From assembly GCA_009768925.2 (NCBI GenBank), contig VHIT02000034.1, forward strand, positions 521,621-585,620: DNA of 64,000 nt, written 5' to 3'. Shown in pieces: positions 12,201 through 19,524 of the stretch; the first letter of the stretch is position 1; every line of letters starts with the position of its first letter. The notes beneath the pieces were generated by a model that ran no database searches, was not told where the DNA came from, and saw nothing but the letters and a program-made list of their open reading frames with translations. Position numbers and translations under genes: made by a program. Source of the stretch: Cryptosporidium bovis (Eukaryota; Apicomplexa; Conoidasida; Eucoccidiorida; Cryptosporidiidae).

Positions 12201-12703
12201 TTATTTTCCAGCAAATGTTTGTTTTTTTCTTCCCAATACATTATCCTACCCTTCTCTAAGAGCTCCTGAATTTCATCAAAACAATAAAACGCATCGTTAT
12301 CTATATGTTTCTTTAAATTGCAAAAACCTATATTACTTATTTTTAATTCTTTCACCTTATTACTTAAGCTAGAACAGAATTTGGTTAACATATTCCTAAA
12401 CTTAGCATTTACTGGAATATATTTAGACAGTTCAATCCATTTATTCATGCTCTTTAGAGAAGATATCCTATTATATTTTAACCTCCTACTTATTAGAGAC
12501 AAAAAACCAGATGATCTTAATGTCCAAATATCAGAGGTTACAAGTAGTGACAATAATGTTAAATTGCCAAGTGGTTTATTGTACAAATACTCTGGAACAA
12601 AAAAATAGTCTTTACTAATATATTCAAAGACATTACCTATGTAAACATCCAAGTTTCTCCCCTTTCCATATAGCTTCACTTCATTCCTAAATTCCGTTAT
12701 CAT
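3224..12703 (-). CDS. Giant uncharacterised protein, 3159 residues
   Basis: One uninterrupted 9.5-kb frame beginning with ATG at 12703. I do not recognise a family. The N-terminal 130 residues look globular and mostly helical. The bulk is long alternating helical, Asn/Asp/Lys-rich sequence interrupted by poorly conserved Asn/Ser inserts (for example residues about 205-235). Around residue 2600 is a Ser/His/Lys-rich segment with basic clusters that could be a nuclear localisation region. The last 150 residues are a Ser/Asn/Tyr/Gly low-complexity stretch, followed by a short charged tail containing STLGELLKYMRED. No signal peptide, convincing membrane span or catalytic motif is visible. Size and architecture suit a scaffold such as a large nuclear or trafficking complex subunit, but that is a guess. 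It is convergent with the MPP6-like gene (146 bp between stops). Confidence 0.85.
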   Translation of the reverse strand: MITEFRNEVKLYGKGRNLDVYIGNVFEYISKDYFFVPEYLYNKPLGNLTLLSLLVTSDIWTLRSSGFLSLISRRLKYNRISSLKSMNKWIELSKYIPVNAKFRNMLTKFCSSLSNKVKELKISNIGFCNLKKHIDNDAFYCFDEIQELLEKGRIMYWEEKNKHLLENKRISEVDMNTVSRVLREFPDCYRNNCSNISDVSSNNDIYNNNCSDNTNNNSKRSNNDGSSGGSGNKTDMESIGGPLVNSKLFSFLTRINRKVVRFNSELDKLVNNKVIDTDKLRYLMNKVDRELPKNSVLSRNRCKKILNYSVLVENRVGKELAMFFDVNKNWSDYMVINNNFDSNSFSIYSNQLFSLENNINIIDEIISLEKFVEYVNELKLDSNSSDTINDTNKVKYKEIQSDYSILLPKKSRFNHNSGKIKKGSTVYSDNMKNRYIYCNHFPRKLLSLKIRLMLSNIRKVEAWIWDINELCANYLECINNNRSISKQVCDNMGIRDKYLLFCSYFTDIENNKREKYFSKMRTININFARNKVILSKLRSADKYLRLRIEYENLEEFANKINSSNLTFSLMLFFIDGVIRGIFRLLPEKSSISALLEKIKIYFALIDYFENNIKKTSKLRVETIYLLRLYLDADNRDFDSDKDKDSKAKRKMVNDKEREDSYKNSCNDGLSVESVADKRVVNKMGFVDGNYNDKTITKNSVIAANTIYLNGFDNNNYLNKLVKDANDKMKMLLDTFVYHYNNILSFYLIIENMKADDDSLILKLDYKQRLLKIMNYIIGNNDKIETVYDGICLFIIDDFNNSIANDKRCTNQFVIKDYGTISEYYDYLLNIVVNTNLGVCIKPSLIKVNESDDSFGSNNTYRIPYNWEVRLFQRFLCIYILHNVNKMNKDLDINLDKNKTSSENMINYIDLLEYIPRKLSCLDNKELLLIWRKLRLVDYNTVHLSVGYFNTLKCKGDNFKKYLEDKSNSEKYDQCMNDKWYNYLMNYLTERLALYMNDSLLSGRNIMGTLDDYYFDLKYIYYKKVHAKLNVSKLVSDYEEFESLNKQIDSIIYLINNKNFELKGRILNKFTNNNYNDAYKDCNNDSYCFHQPISYSSGILSKYVNKDFETNFDNDFYYSYSPEKIYSNKTTSKLSNEYVIFDELFNNKKIVETDSKENGTCSGNSNYLKANMNSDNSCSGNIDLNNNSLNDVLSDDNDFCNKVCEIGNSNFEGLFRLYTSLMEEERNLMLFSLNHSKKLRVSNGLCNIKTVFIKDKDCIHRIVKLRKEIIFVDDESDNISNKTSFNYRGIIKFLSELILERRRKLNNKLEFLNDVVNYYSNIEILFLFNLYRISLKKLQVNMKLCDWLNYSLMIPSSSYYTLLEISNIFNPMRLKDGFAIYTLIFRISSHYAKFVCDWNKLFDNLEDYFLNKDKALNGNRYYDVLLLYNRSKIMKILLYDFSKNNPYYNGENNLVENCYCNNTVEKSRIEVECDSCLEFDQKYDDSSECEYSDNKKLHKGIKYEKEFEYKYKRTVDMYLKLRIIEFFSFELFNDYINGVFRDITTNGLYNSNLPSNFLLYFPTNLIEQIRGIKPINSVSIGCVSNAKYNNDMETSESGSNDEYEKGELQLEVENKLRLLDKLADECDNFEYSSKFGSKSCGEDDVNSIIDRIKKAKNKWSFIKDITLVYLSKKNVILAIKYSINQKSGIFYSDIKLLFDLSREIKLNNEVLNSIYLRRMRSLYDLYYDYSRIGEHYYYYYKGAGQNPYDIHSLNNNLNSFSEMFLLRISNEGGFNNHEFENKECYNTFSFASFNFDTNLDNNINNNSEGTKLELKCRPECSNILRTVNTGKNKTIKECINDKRFVFIHDTIDFATNIILFRIYIKNLMSKSRLINNKYGSFNFDLAKKIAIMNYSMNEIMKNTSFVKNGKTIILKEFYYLIKEIIRLVYCLDNLKPERQGISLMFGHYIHERELMLMEEFSSFKTISNAYFFTPFKNKEDVDIFFINKIFPLSEKKTFLDVFEYLINKSESVINYIVNHNNRDSIGKFLSLVKNRKERILELEKKAETILEIIKKDVTANKRDDKYNLYGDTDIKVLMEKMLIPPNVSRDDIRRASCYELSKLIPNYEIIYKTYGVKPYNNYDLLMNYYDESHILDNDIHTILNKITNIDRKEYTSTFKDGDIMKMILYNIGFLEEILKLRILIIRAKIITDKLSLAYIEYFKGITRYYLVFGTRYFWGISPSEKKEINNVKSLDDNNEENDLVQKEAVFVPILGYKVIKDLHYECLVWNNVAVNGSTLGINKYCEFVALECYLSYSNYLIESLSFNKKDHINCIINDDKSSSNSGNYSINNCGNGKVGTYLSRSLLYTSFFYLEVPETELLASFMGGFVDIGEYLTEYKCFLEKEFIFKKDAFVTTDSEKCMKKALEIGSLTILRRKDNRLVYHFSGKKNFKVRYFEFDNKEDFGPLSNIFLLEKSIDRVKYKWQILPLSQPLKPNVFLFLIRKYAKQLLEFVFNYFYDIKDCNYDFIKKKDDFIYNNGFTETKESNCINLFTLVDKYLKNTVDYIFTLIFESMNFRVSEDELYLIDLSNYSSYIKYFKNKWHINSEYTSTHTKIMIELSSSSREGNSKSSNSSHSHHKLPSSSCSMSLNNSGSIRDRHRKKSSNIDKNSAASGITDSKSSTDIKAKVSKQKASELDIYERNEVMALKKKREACIYGVNDQNSKKGNDIESCKKIRISEGEMISGDSEYNKSSVLDQASQSNQKSGDFDPVGSNKKNMSERLKRHIGYLSDIKFIWLGWLNLSSEIDKNSSGNILEVGFYQIGNQIGKKSDYILNSLEKNLNFQFNGRLFLFNDLKLDLNKSLCVLLSSNWSQNINSCEDEVFNRIFHFQYNMRNYEVFEFNLLNSEEIKLWLFPCNLNKKNSINDCKVPSNFDFPISKYYLLGIVTICSDDETKSELSDISILSTLLPNESQIFNIAEYCNKQCIKTNSKMEFLISNPQNMFSSAGTLLSNLLSLNGNLASKNINLNSPSYIRHDSSYAAYESNFDKRHNENSYILSSSGNNDNYSYIGSSSSSSYNCASNDSNSYITGYNGTNYYYNSNSNYIGTGFSNNSSTNSSYCSSGYKGINNYKKSEYNNINNFHITSNDGSNNNDNQNDGSNISTLGELLKYMREDVSKEN
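3282..3600 (-). repeat. Low-complexity Asn/Ser/Tyr codon tract
   Basis: The 3' coding part of the giant gene is dominated by AAT/AAC, AGT/AGC and TAT codons with irregular triplet repetition, encoding runs such as SSSSSSYN and NSNSNY. It behaves like an in-frame trinucleotide expansion region and produces misleading open frames on the other strand. Confidence 0.7.
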
Positions 12704-13165
12704 TAACTCCCTAAATCAACATAATTGAGTTAATTTAAATCTCAAATGAACTCAAGACAAAAGAAAATAATAATAATATATTCAAATAGTTAATATATGC
12801 AGTGTTGGACAGCCGACTGGTTGTGTAATTATAATCAAACTAAACAACTAATGAACTGTCCTGTATTGTTTATTATTCCAACGGAACATTCGCACTACAA
12901 CACTATTTTGTCATAGTGCAGCATTATTAAACATTAATTCCATTGGATTTTATTATAAATGAAATGAGAAAGCTTTTTTTAAATGGCAGTACAAAAGGTA
13001 GTTACTATTTCATTTTAGAATATTATCATTCTAATATCCTAGTGATACAATTACTACTGTTTGTAATTGCCAATGTTATTAATGCTATCATCACTAACAG
13101 TATCGCCATTATTATCACTATTTTACTAATATTATTATTTCATTTATCTTTATAGTTAAAGAAAC
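12704..13165. other. Intergenic region upstream of the giant gene
   Basis: 462 bp between the start of the giant gene and the end of the PHD gene, both on the minus strand. It must contain the promoter of the giant gene. A 70-codon plus-strand frame at 12943-13155 is low-complexity Ile/Ala/Thr and is judged non-coding. Part of it may be 3' exon or UTR of the PHD gene (see findings). Confidence 0.5.
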
Positions 13166-13831
13166 TTACGTTAGTTTTGAATCATAAACAGAAACCAAAT
13201 TTATGTTGTAATGTTCATGACAATATGCCTCTATTGTCATATCACTCTTAATTCTAACATTTTTTCTACGATAATATTTACTTTGCATTAAGCAATGTAT
13301 ATGAAAAGTTTTATTACAATCCCCGTGACTGCATACATGCATTACTCCAATATATACTTTACAGTAATAACAAGAATAAGGGTTTTTATAAGGTATTGTA
13401 GACACTACTTCAATACATGATAAATCTCTCCAGTTATTTATTGAGACATATTTAGATGAATATATAGCACAATCAATGTGAATCCAAATTGAATTATGAC
13501 TCGAATGTTTGTAGTATTCCCTATATTCTTGTATACCTTGCTTCATTGGTAATAAAACTCTCTTTAGTACACCACCATTGAAGCAAACAATGCACCTGTA
13601 GTAATCATTAGACCTCTTACAATTCAACGAATATGCTCCCTTTAGCTTTGCCTCAAATTGGCATGGATCACAAACTATCACCATACAGTCATCATCCTCT
13701 CCAAGACTCGAAACACCGTAACATATTCTATGAAAATAGCTTTCACAGCACTTGCATCTTACAAACTTTAATTCTTTATACTTATGAAATTCAATTTCTC
13801 TACAAATCACACAATTGCTTTCATCTAACAT
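13166..13831 (-). CDS. PHD finger plus extended PHD finger protein
   Basis: A 221-residue protein made almost only of zinc-binding modules. The first is a PHD finger (CVIC at 7-10, CKCC at 26-29, H34, C37, C54, C57). The second is an extended PHD (ePHD) with C80/C83, H118/C121, CYYC at 154-157, H169/C172, H177/C180 and C204/H207. The PHD-linker-ePHD order is that of JADE/BRPF/AF10-type histone readers, usually subunits of histone acetyltransferase or methyltransferase complexes. I chose the ATG at 13831; the frame continues five codons upstream to a GTG, which is unlikely to initiate in a eukaryote. The 3' end is notable: the stop overlaps a consensus GTAAGT, so a short spliced 3' exon is possible. 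Divergent from Trm5 (396 bp). The exact histone target cannot be inferred. Confidence 0.8.
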   Translation of the reverse strand: MLDESNCVICREIEFHKYKELKFVRCKCCESYFHRICYGVSSLGEDDDCMVIVCDPCQFEAKLKGAYSLNCKRSNDYYRCIVCFNGGVLKRVLLPMKQGIQEYREYYKHSSHNSIWIHIDCAIYSSKYVSINNWRDLSCIEVVSTIPYKNPYSCYYCKVYIGVMHVCSHGDCNKTFHIHCLMQSKYYRRKNVRIKSDMTIEAYCHEHYNINLVSVYDSKLT

Positions 13832-14227
13832 CAAAAATATTGTCACCCGATCCCTGAAACCTCTAAAATATTACGCAGAACATCAAAGAGCTGCTTTCCT
13901 ATCTTTATCTTGATGTTTGTGTAATAATATGCATAATTTGGTTACAATATTCACAAAATTTTACTTTAAATTCTTTTTTCTGTTATTTTCCGTCTTTTCT
14001 TTCAATGTCGCACTCACATATTTGTACTAATACTTAGGCGGGAACATATGCGATACCTTTTTATTTTTTAATGTTTAAAATTAGCCTGAATCTTGAAATA
14101 ATTACTGATTGAAAAGGAAAAAGTAATTGCCGTTACTAAAATAATAAGACAGATAGTTTTGAAATTTATTTGGCAAAGTTGAGAGAAAATATACGGAATT
14201 AAAAAGCCGAAGCTTAAAAAAAAGAAA
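13832..14227. other. Divergent promoter region, PHD gene and Trm5
   Basis: 396 bp of AT-rich intergenic DNA between two divergent starts. No coding potential and no clear palindromic motif was seen. Confidence 0.5.
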
Positions 14228-15688
14228 ATGAATAGCTTTTGTCCAGAAAAAATACACAAAACTTATACTCTCCCCTATATAAAAATTAAAAAAGAATTTT
14301 GTAACGTAATTCAGAGCATATTTAGGGAGAACGAATTGTTGTTTAAACTTCCAAAAGTTTCCCCGGTAATTAACGATGCAAATTCAACTGAGAATAGAAT
14401 ACTGCTACTTAGAGAAGACCTAAAAAAGAGCCGCCATGATCTTTTTAAAAGGATCAAATTGGATGAATGTAAGTATGAGAAAAAAGATTTGAGTGTGAGA
14501 AGACGGATAACTGCAACCAGTATAAATCAAAATAATGACACATATTTCAATGAACCAGTTAAAGGGTCAGAAAGCGACGAAAATATATTTTACATTATTG
14601 AATTGGACGAAAATTGGTTTATGCGACTTCCAAAAAATGTTTTTCATAAATTAAATGATATTAAATATGCCGAATATGGGGTGTTTATATTCAATGTAGG
14701 TTATAAATACCTGTCATACATTGAGTGCGTAAAACAATGTATTCCAGAGAATATTGAAGTTATTTCAAGTTTCGAGACTATTGGACATATTGCTCACTTA
14801 AATTTAAACAGGGAAGTTTTCCCTTATAGATATGTAATTGGTAAGATATTGTTAGATAAAAATCCAGGTATTAAAACAGTTGTTACTAAAACAGGCAACA
14901 TACAAAGTGTATTTAGAACATATCCATTGGAAATTATCGCTGGTGAAAACAACTTAACTGCCAAACTCAAAGAACAAGGCATTATTTACAATATCGAAAT
15001 AGATAAAGTTTATTGGAATTCAAGATTGTCAAATGAAAGGCAGACTATTACAGAATTGATACCCAAAAAATCTATCGTATTTGATTTAACATGTGGTGTT
15101 GGTGCATTTACTATCCCATTAGTTAAATTAAACGAATGCCTAGTTTACTCAAATGATTTGAATCCTGATTCAATCAAATTGCTGGAAAAAAATATATTAT
15201 TGAATAAATTACCTAAGTACAAAGTTGTTTTGTCACAAAAAGACTGTATTGAATGTATTCATTTCTTGCTCGAAAACAGATTAAATATATCTAAATTGTT
15301 TAATTTGACAGACAACACTTACAACTTCGACAGAAACAATGGTGCTTTTTATTGGATATGCAATCTACCAGAACTTTCCCTAGACATACTTTCTGGTTTT
15401 CGCGAATTTTATATCAAATATAGAAATGACTATTCTAGCAATAAATACGAAAAAACCATAAACCGTTTTTATTTTTATTGTTTTTCAAAAAATCAAGACG
15501 ATCCCACAAACTATATAAAGAACAGAATTAATCACTTCCTCGAGTTCCCTTCTGAAACAAGTAATTTTCATGAAAATGGTCTTCTTTTACCTATTAATCT
15601 GACTGTTCGCGAAGTAAGGGATGTGTCGCCAAACAAAAAAATGTTCTGTGCTCAGTTCGATATGATAATACCTATTCTCATCCTTTAG
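14228..15688 (+). CDS. TRM5: tRNA (guanine37-N1)-methyltransferase Trm5
   Basis: A 486-residue class I methyltransferase of the Trm5/TYW2 family. It transfers a methyl group from S-adenosylmethionine to N1 of G37 next to the anticodon, which prevents +1 frameshifting. Visible landmarks: FETIGHIAHLNLNRE (about 182-196) and the following K..LLDKNP segment of the D2 domain; SRLSNERQ (265-272) with the conserved Arg; the SAM motif I FDLTCGVGAF (285-294); the acidic NDLNP motif (309-313); and CNLPE (378-382), the family's NLP motif near the active site. Eukaryotic Trm5 is usually 450-510 residues, so this is full length. No strong mitochondrial presequence is obvious, consistent with the reduced mitosome of Cryptosporidium. 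Downstream, 747 bp separate it from the lectin gene. Confidence 0.92.
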   Translation: MNSFCPEKIHKTYTLPYIKIKKEFCNVIQSIFRENELLFKLPKVSPVINDANSTENRILLLREDLKKSRHDLFKRIKLDECKYEKKDLSVRRRITATSINQNNDTYFNEPVKGSESDENIFYIIELDENWFMRLPKNVFHKLNDIKYAEYGVFIFNVGYKYLSYIECVKQCIPENIEVISSFETIGHIAHLNLNREVFPYRYVIGKILLDKNPGIKTVVTKTGNIQSVFRTYPLEIIAGENNLTAKLKEQGIIYNIEIDKVYWNSRLSNERQTITELIPKKSIVFDLTCGVGAFTIPLVKLNECLVYSNDLNPDSIKLLEKNILLNKLPKYKVVLSQKDCIECIHFLLENRLNISKLFNLTDNTYNFDRNNGAFYWICNLPELSLDILSGFREFYIKYRNDYSSNKYEKTINRFYFYCFSKNQDDPTNYIKNRINHFLEFPSETSNFHENGLLLPINLTVREVRDVSPNKKMFCAQFDMIIPILIL

Positions 15689-16435
15689 TTTTAAATAATA
15701 TATACTAATTTGCACAATTCTAAACCTATAAATTATACTAACTCATATTTCTCTTTATGTTTTTTTATTATTCATAACTTACTATTAAAAATTTTAAGTT
15801 ACTTGTATTATGTTATACACAAAAATTTTACCGCTCAAAAGCGGCATATTCTATTATATTTGGTTTTTATGAGACAAATAGTAATATATATTAAAGGCAT
15901 TGATTGGATACCAATGGTATAAAGTTAAAAAATGTGAGAAATAAAGATTTTCAAAAATGAGGGAAAACATTGAATCCACGCCCCCATACTATATTGATTA
16001 ATCTGGTTTTTTGAAGGCTATTTGTTTATTAGGGAACACACTTTACTTTTTAACATTCGATTTGGTACTGGATAATCCCGATTTTGTGGTCCGAGAATTT
16101 GGATTGAAGTTATTTATACATTTGTAGATGTGTAAATAAATGCGCATAAATAAATAACTTATACATAAAGGTAGTTACATGCATTGTATACAGATAAGTA
16201 ATTGTATATAAATGTATGTATTGCACTTCTAAAAATTGTTTGCCCTTGCTGAATTGGTAACTAGGAGCAATTAAATGTGTAATTAGAATTATAAGAGAAT
16301 ATCAATAGTCGTTTGAGGGGAAAAGAAGAAAGTATCAAGTAAACCAGAAAAAGAATAAGTTTGTGTTAGTACATATAATAAATTATATTTCCTAATTAAC
16401 TAATTAGTAATAGAGTCAATAATATATCTGATAAA
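15689..16435. other. Intergenic region before the lectin gene
   Basis: 747 bp of AT-rich sequence between Trm5 and the L-type lectin gene, both plus strand. A 70-codon frame at 15710-15922 is Leu/Ile/Tyr-rich and lacks recognisable features. I see no RNA gene or strong repeat. Confidence 0.5.
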
Positions 16436-17899
16436 ATGAGTCACAATTTCCAGTTATTTCTTAAGGTCATCTTTCGATTAAATTTATCAGTATTCTTACT
16501 ATTCTGTAATATTTCATTTCTAAATGAATCTATACTTTTTTTAGCTAGTGAGCCTTCATTAGCAGCACATCCATCTCATGAAAGTATAAGGCAACAAAAA
16601 ATAGACAAAATAACAATGGTTAGGCATTCATTCGAATCCCCTTTAACCTTAGATACTACATTGGCGGAATGGGATCTAGCAATGGCTACAATACCTGTTA
16701 AAAAAAGTGTAGTACTCGTTCCGGGAGTCAAGAACAGAACAGGACAATTCTGGAATAAAGGTTCTTTAAATACATCTCACTTTGAGATATACCTTACCTT
16801 TGAGGTTATCAGCGTTTCTCCAGATGTGAAGCAGGAAGGTGAGGGATTTGCCATGTGGTTTGTAAGCGAATCCTATGGATCTATATATCCAAAATCAAGC
16901 GAGGATCTCGAAAATTGGAATTTACTAGGTTACAAGAACAACCCCAAAGGTATCGGAGTTTTGTTTTCATTTTTAGACAGAAATAACAAAAAAAATCCTT
17001 CAATTTCTCTTCTTTTGTCTGATGGTAACAAGGTATTTTCTCCCCATACAGACGTACCAACACATGTAGGTGTTTACTTCAATTTCGTAAATCTCGAAGA
17101 ACCCCTTACATTTAGACTATATGTTTCTCCGGAAAGTGGGATTACTGGACAAATAAGAACAACGCCAACATCTAAATGGATAGATTGTTTTAAAGCGGAT
17201 TCGGCCGGCATACCGGAAAGTATCAAAAATGGTGGTTTTATTGGATTTACTTCTTATACGGGACCTGAGTCAAACGATCAATCATTTAAAGCTGCAGATA
17301 GAATTTCTATCATTAATTTGAATGTATACAACCTTGATCTAAATAGAGCAGGCGAGGAAGTCGCTGACTCCCTTAAATACGAGTCTGGATATAACAAAGA
17401 CCATGTTGAGGTTACTGACTTGTTACGTGAAACTCACGTTCACGGTGATAAAGATGTATCTGAGGCTCTCAAAGCATTCTCACAGATTCTGTATAAACAT
17501 ATTACAGAAGCTACCCCTAGAGAGCAGGCTATACACAGAACTCTAAATACCCTTCTTTCTCAAGTTCAAAAACTTTCCAATGAAGTTAAAGAAATGCAAA
17601 GGATATTAACTATACACACAGGTACTAATCACAGTGAAACACTCAATTTTGTTCAAACTGAAATTGTTGGTTTGAAAACGCTTTTTGATAGACATTCTAA
17701 ACATCATACTAACTCTCTTATGGAGTTGGAAGGAACAATCAAAAACAAGGAGGATGTTGCAACTCAGGTTCATAATTCAATAAAGAGTCAGTATTCAACA
17801 GCCTCTGTTGTATCTATTGCACTTATTATTATAATATTAGTTTTTGGACTCATTGTATGGAAAAAAGTCAGAGATATAGAAAAAAAACACCTTTTATAA
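16436..17899 (+). CDS. L-type lectin domain cargo receptor (ERGIC-53/VIP36-like)
   Basis: A 487-residue type I membrane protein. A hydrophobic N-terminal segment (about residues 8-40) acts as signal peptide. The lumenal lectin domain (about 60-300) carries HSFESPLTLDTTLAEWD, the GQFWNK segment, the GEGFAMWFVSE strand (family: GdGiAlWyt) and the GIGVLFSFLDR strand (family: GlaiflDtypN). A coiled-coil-like stalk follows (about 360-440), then one membrane span at about 456-475 and a 12-residue cytosolic tail beginning KKVRDIEKK. Family role: mannose-dependent shuttling of glycoproteins between ER and Golgi. The tail has lysines at -4 and -5 from the C-terminus, so it is not a textbook KKXX signal. 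The Ca-binding Asp of the FLDtypN motif appears shifted, so sugar binding may be altered. Single exon. Confidence 0.85.
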   Translation: MSHNFQLFLKVIFRLNLSVFLLFCNISFLNESILFLASEPSLAAHPSHESIRQQKIDKITMVRHSFESPLTLDTTLAEWDLAMATIPVKKSVVLVPGVKNRTGQFWNKGSLNTSHFEIYLTFEVISVSPDVKQEGEGFAMWFVSESYGSIYPKSSEDLENWNLLGYKNNPKGIGVLFSFLDRNNKKNPSISLLLSDGNKVFSPHTDVPTHVGVYFNFVNLEEPLTFRLYVSPESGITGQIRTTPTSKWIDCFKADSAGIPESIKNGGFIGFTSYTGPESNDQSFKAADRISIINLNVYNLDLNRAGEEVADSLKYESGYNKDHVEVTDLLRETHVHGDKDVSEALKAFSQILYKHITEATPREQAIHRTLNTLLSQVQKLSNEVKEMQRILTIHTGTNHSETLNFVQTEIVGLKTLFDRHSKHHTNSLMELEGTIKNKEDVATQVHNSIKSQYSTASVVSIALIIIILVFGLIVWKKVRDIEKKHLL

Positions 17900-18144
17900 C
17901 TTGAAATTTTTATTATCCTTGAATGTTCTATTTTTTTAATTTGTCTTTAGTGTATTTTTTTCAGTGGAATAATCTCCGTTTTTCAAGATTATTCTCTTGA
18001 ATTTTGTAACACTTCTTTTAAATTAAATCCAGTGTTCGATTTATGTATATTTGTTTCAGTATCGTGTACTTAACTGTGAATATTCGAAATTGCCTTCCAA
18101 CCACTGACTCCCCATATCTGATATTAAACTTTGGTTTTATGTGG

Positions 18145-19524
18145 CTATGATGCCTGCTTAGTCTCCTCACCGTCCTCAAATTCACATTCTATTCCCAAAC
18201 TAGAGAGTTTTTTTAGTACATTACCGTAATAGAATGGATCTGGGAACCCCTGTAGGGCAGGTCCACCACATGTGGATATTTTGTGTGGGATTATATTCCA
18301 TTGAGTAATGTCCATGTTTATTCCTGTAGTAGAGTTAGTTAAGCTTGAGACCTTAAATGTATGACCCAATTTAAATGCCTTAGATAAACCCTTAAGTAAT
18401 ATTTTACCCTGTTCATCATAAGGTAGATAGGCTATTTTATATGTACCTATATACGGTTTGTTTGGATTTGGATGTCTATTATTTTGTATACCATTTGGAA
18501 TAAAATACTCTATTTCTATTACATTTATATTTGGATAGCTTTCTATCTCAATATTACCTGATTTGTACACAATGTACCTCATTATTCCTGGTGGTGAAGA
18601 CCCTTTCCCAAAACATTGTACTGTCATACAAAGCGGACAAAAAAGAGAGTTTTTACCCTTCAAATGTCCTATCATCTCACTCAAACATTCATTATGATAA
18701 ACATGTGAACATTTATTTAACCTTATCAAATTATCTTCTAATCTATGTAAACATAAGCAACAATCATCGTCTATTTTTTCATTTATCAACTCAGTTTTAA
18801 CTTTATTTATCTCATCTTCTGTAAAAACCTTTTGATGGCCTTCGCAAACATATTCTCCGGTTTCTATTATCAATGACAATGCATCATCAAATTGAGCTAT
18901 GCTTGTGTCCGTAAATTCCCATTCTAATTTAAAATCCATTCTCTCTTTTTCTACCCCATATTGAATTTCATCATAATTTGAATTGTCTAATAAATCAACC
19001 CTCTTTAAATATCTTCTGTATATTTTTCTTTCTTTTCCAGTTATTCTATTTACTTGCTTACACTCTATTGGATATATATCATATTGGTTCCAAACTACAT
19101 ACCTTCCCGTTTTTGGTTTTGCCACTTGTTTTTTTAAGATAGAAACTGTTTTAAAATCATTGTTGTTGCTTTCCGTATTCTCTTTATTATCATTACTCAC
19201 TTCGCTAATCACTTCTTTGTGTAAATCCCACTGCATATGCAAGTAAAATCTTTCTATTTGAGCTGATATATTTGGTTGATACAAATTAAGTTGACCATTA
19301 TTGTCCGTCCAAAACCATACTGCTGATGATATATCTCTGCTTATTCTTCTATGGCGTTGCGTTATGAAATTAAACTGATAAAAGTGACGCAAATTCAACA
19401 AAAATGGTATACCTCCGACATTTACTATTATATTCACTTCCTTGCTTCTCCAAGACTTTTCTATTATTGCTGAGTTCTCTAACGAATAATATACCCATCC
19501 TTCATCTGACCACCAACGCCACAT
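18145..19524 (-). CDS. Deltex-type E3 ubiquitin ligase (WWE-WWE-RING-DTC)
   Basis: A 459-residue protein with complete Deltex architecture. Two WWE domains come first: MWRWWSDEGWVYY (from residue 1) through HFYQFNF, then AVWFWTDNNGQLNLYQP (from about 68) through about 175. A RING finger follows (CCLC at 255-258, C..H..H..C, CPLC at 296-299), then GKGSSPPGIM, the family's G.qPpG.M link. The Deltex C-terminal domain (about 315-448) contains IPNGIQ..RHPNPNKPY, YLPYDEQGK, NSTTG and the GGPALQGFPDPFYYGNVL segment. Family knowledge: WWE domains bind ADP-ribose units, RING recruits E2-ubiquitin, and DTC can bind NAD+/ADP-ribose and attach ubiquitin to ADP-ribosylated targets. Deltex proteins are best known from animals. 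Divergent from the CKK gene. Confidence 0.9.
   Translation of the reverse strand: MWRWWSDEGWVYYSLENSAIIEKSWRSKEVNIIVNVGGIPFLLNLRHFYQFNFITQRHRRISRDISSAVWFWTDNNGQLNLYQPNISAQIERFYLHMQWDLHKEVISEVSNDNKENTESNNNDFKTVSILKKQVAKPKTGRYVVWNQYDIYPIECKQVNRITGKERKIYRRYLKRVDLLDNSNYDEIQYGVEKERMDFKLEWEFTDTSIAQFDDALSLIIETGEYVCEGHQKVFTEDEINKVKTELINEKIDDDCCLCLHRLEDNLIRLNKCSHVYHNECLSEMIGHLKGKNSLFCPLCMTVQCFGKGSSPPGIMRYIVYKSGNIEIESYPNINVIEIEYFIPNGIQNNRHPNPNKPYIGTYKIAYLPYDEQGKILLKGLSKAFKLGHTFKVSSLTNSTTGINMDITQWNIIPHKISTCGGPALQGFPDPFYYGNVLKKLSSLGIECEFEDGEETKQAS

Noticed and set aside
12943-13155. 70-codon plus-strand frame in the gap upstream of the giant gene
   Set aside because: Low-complexity Ile/Ala/Thr composition, no motif, and overlaps likely UTR or promoter sequence of minus-strand genes.
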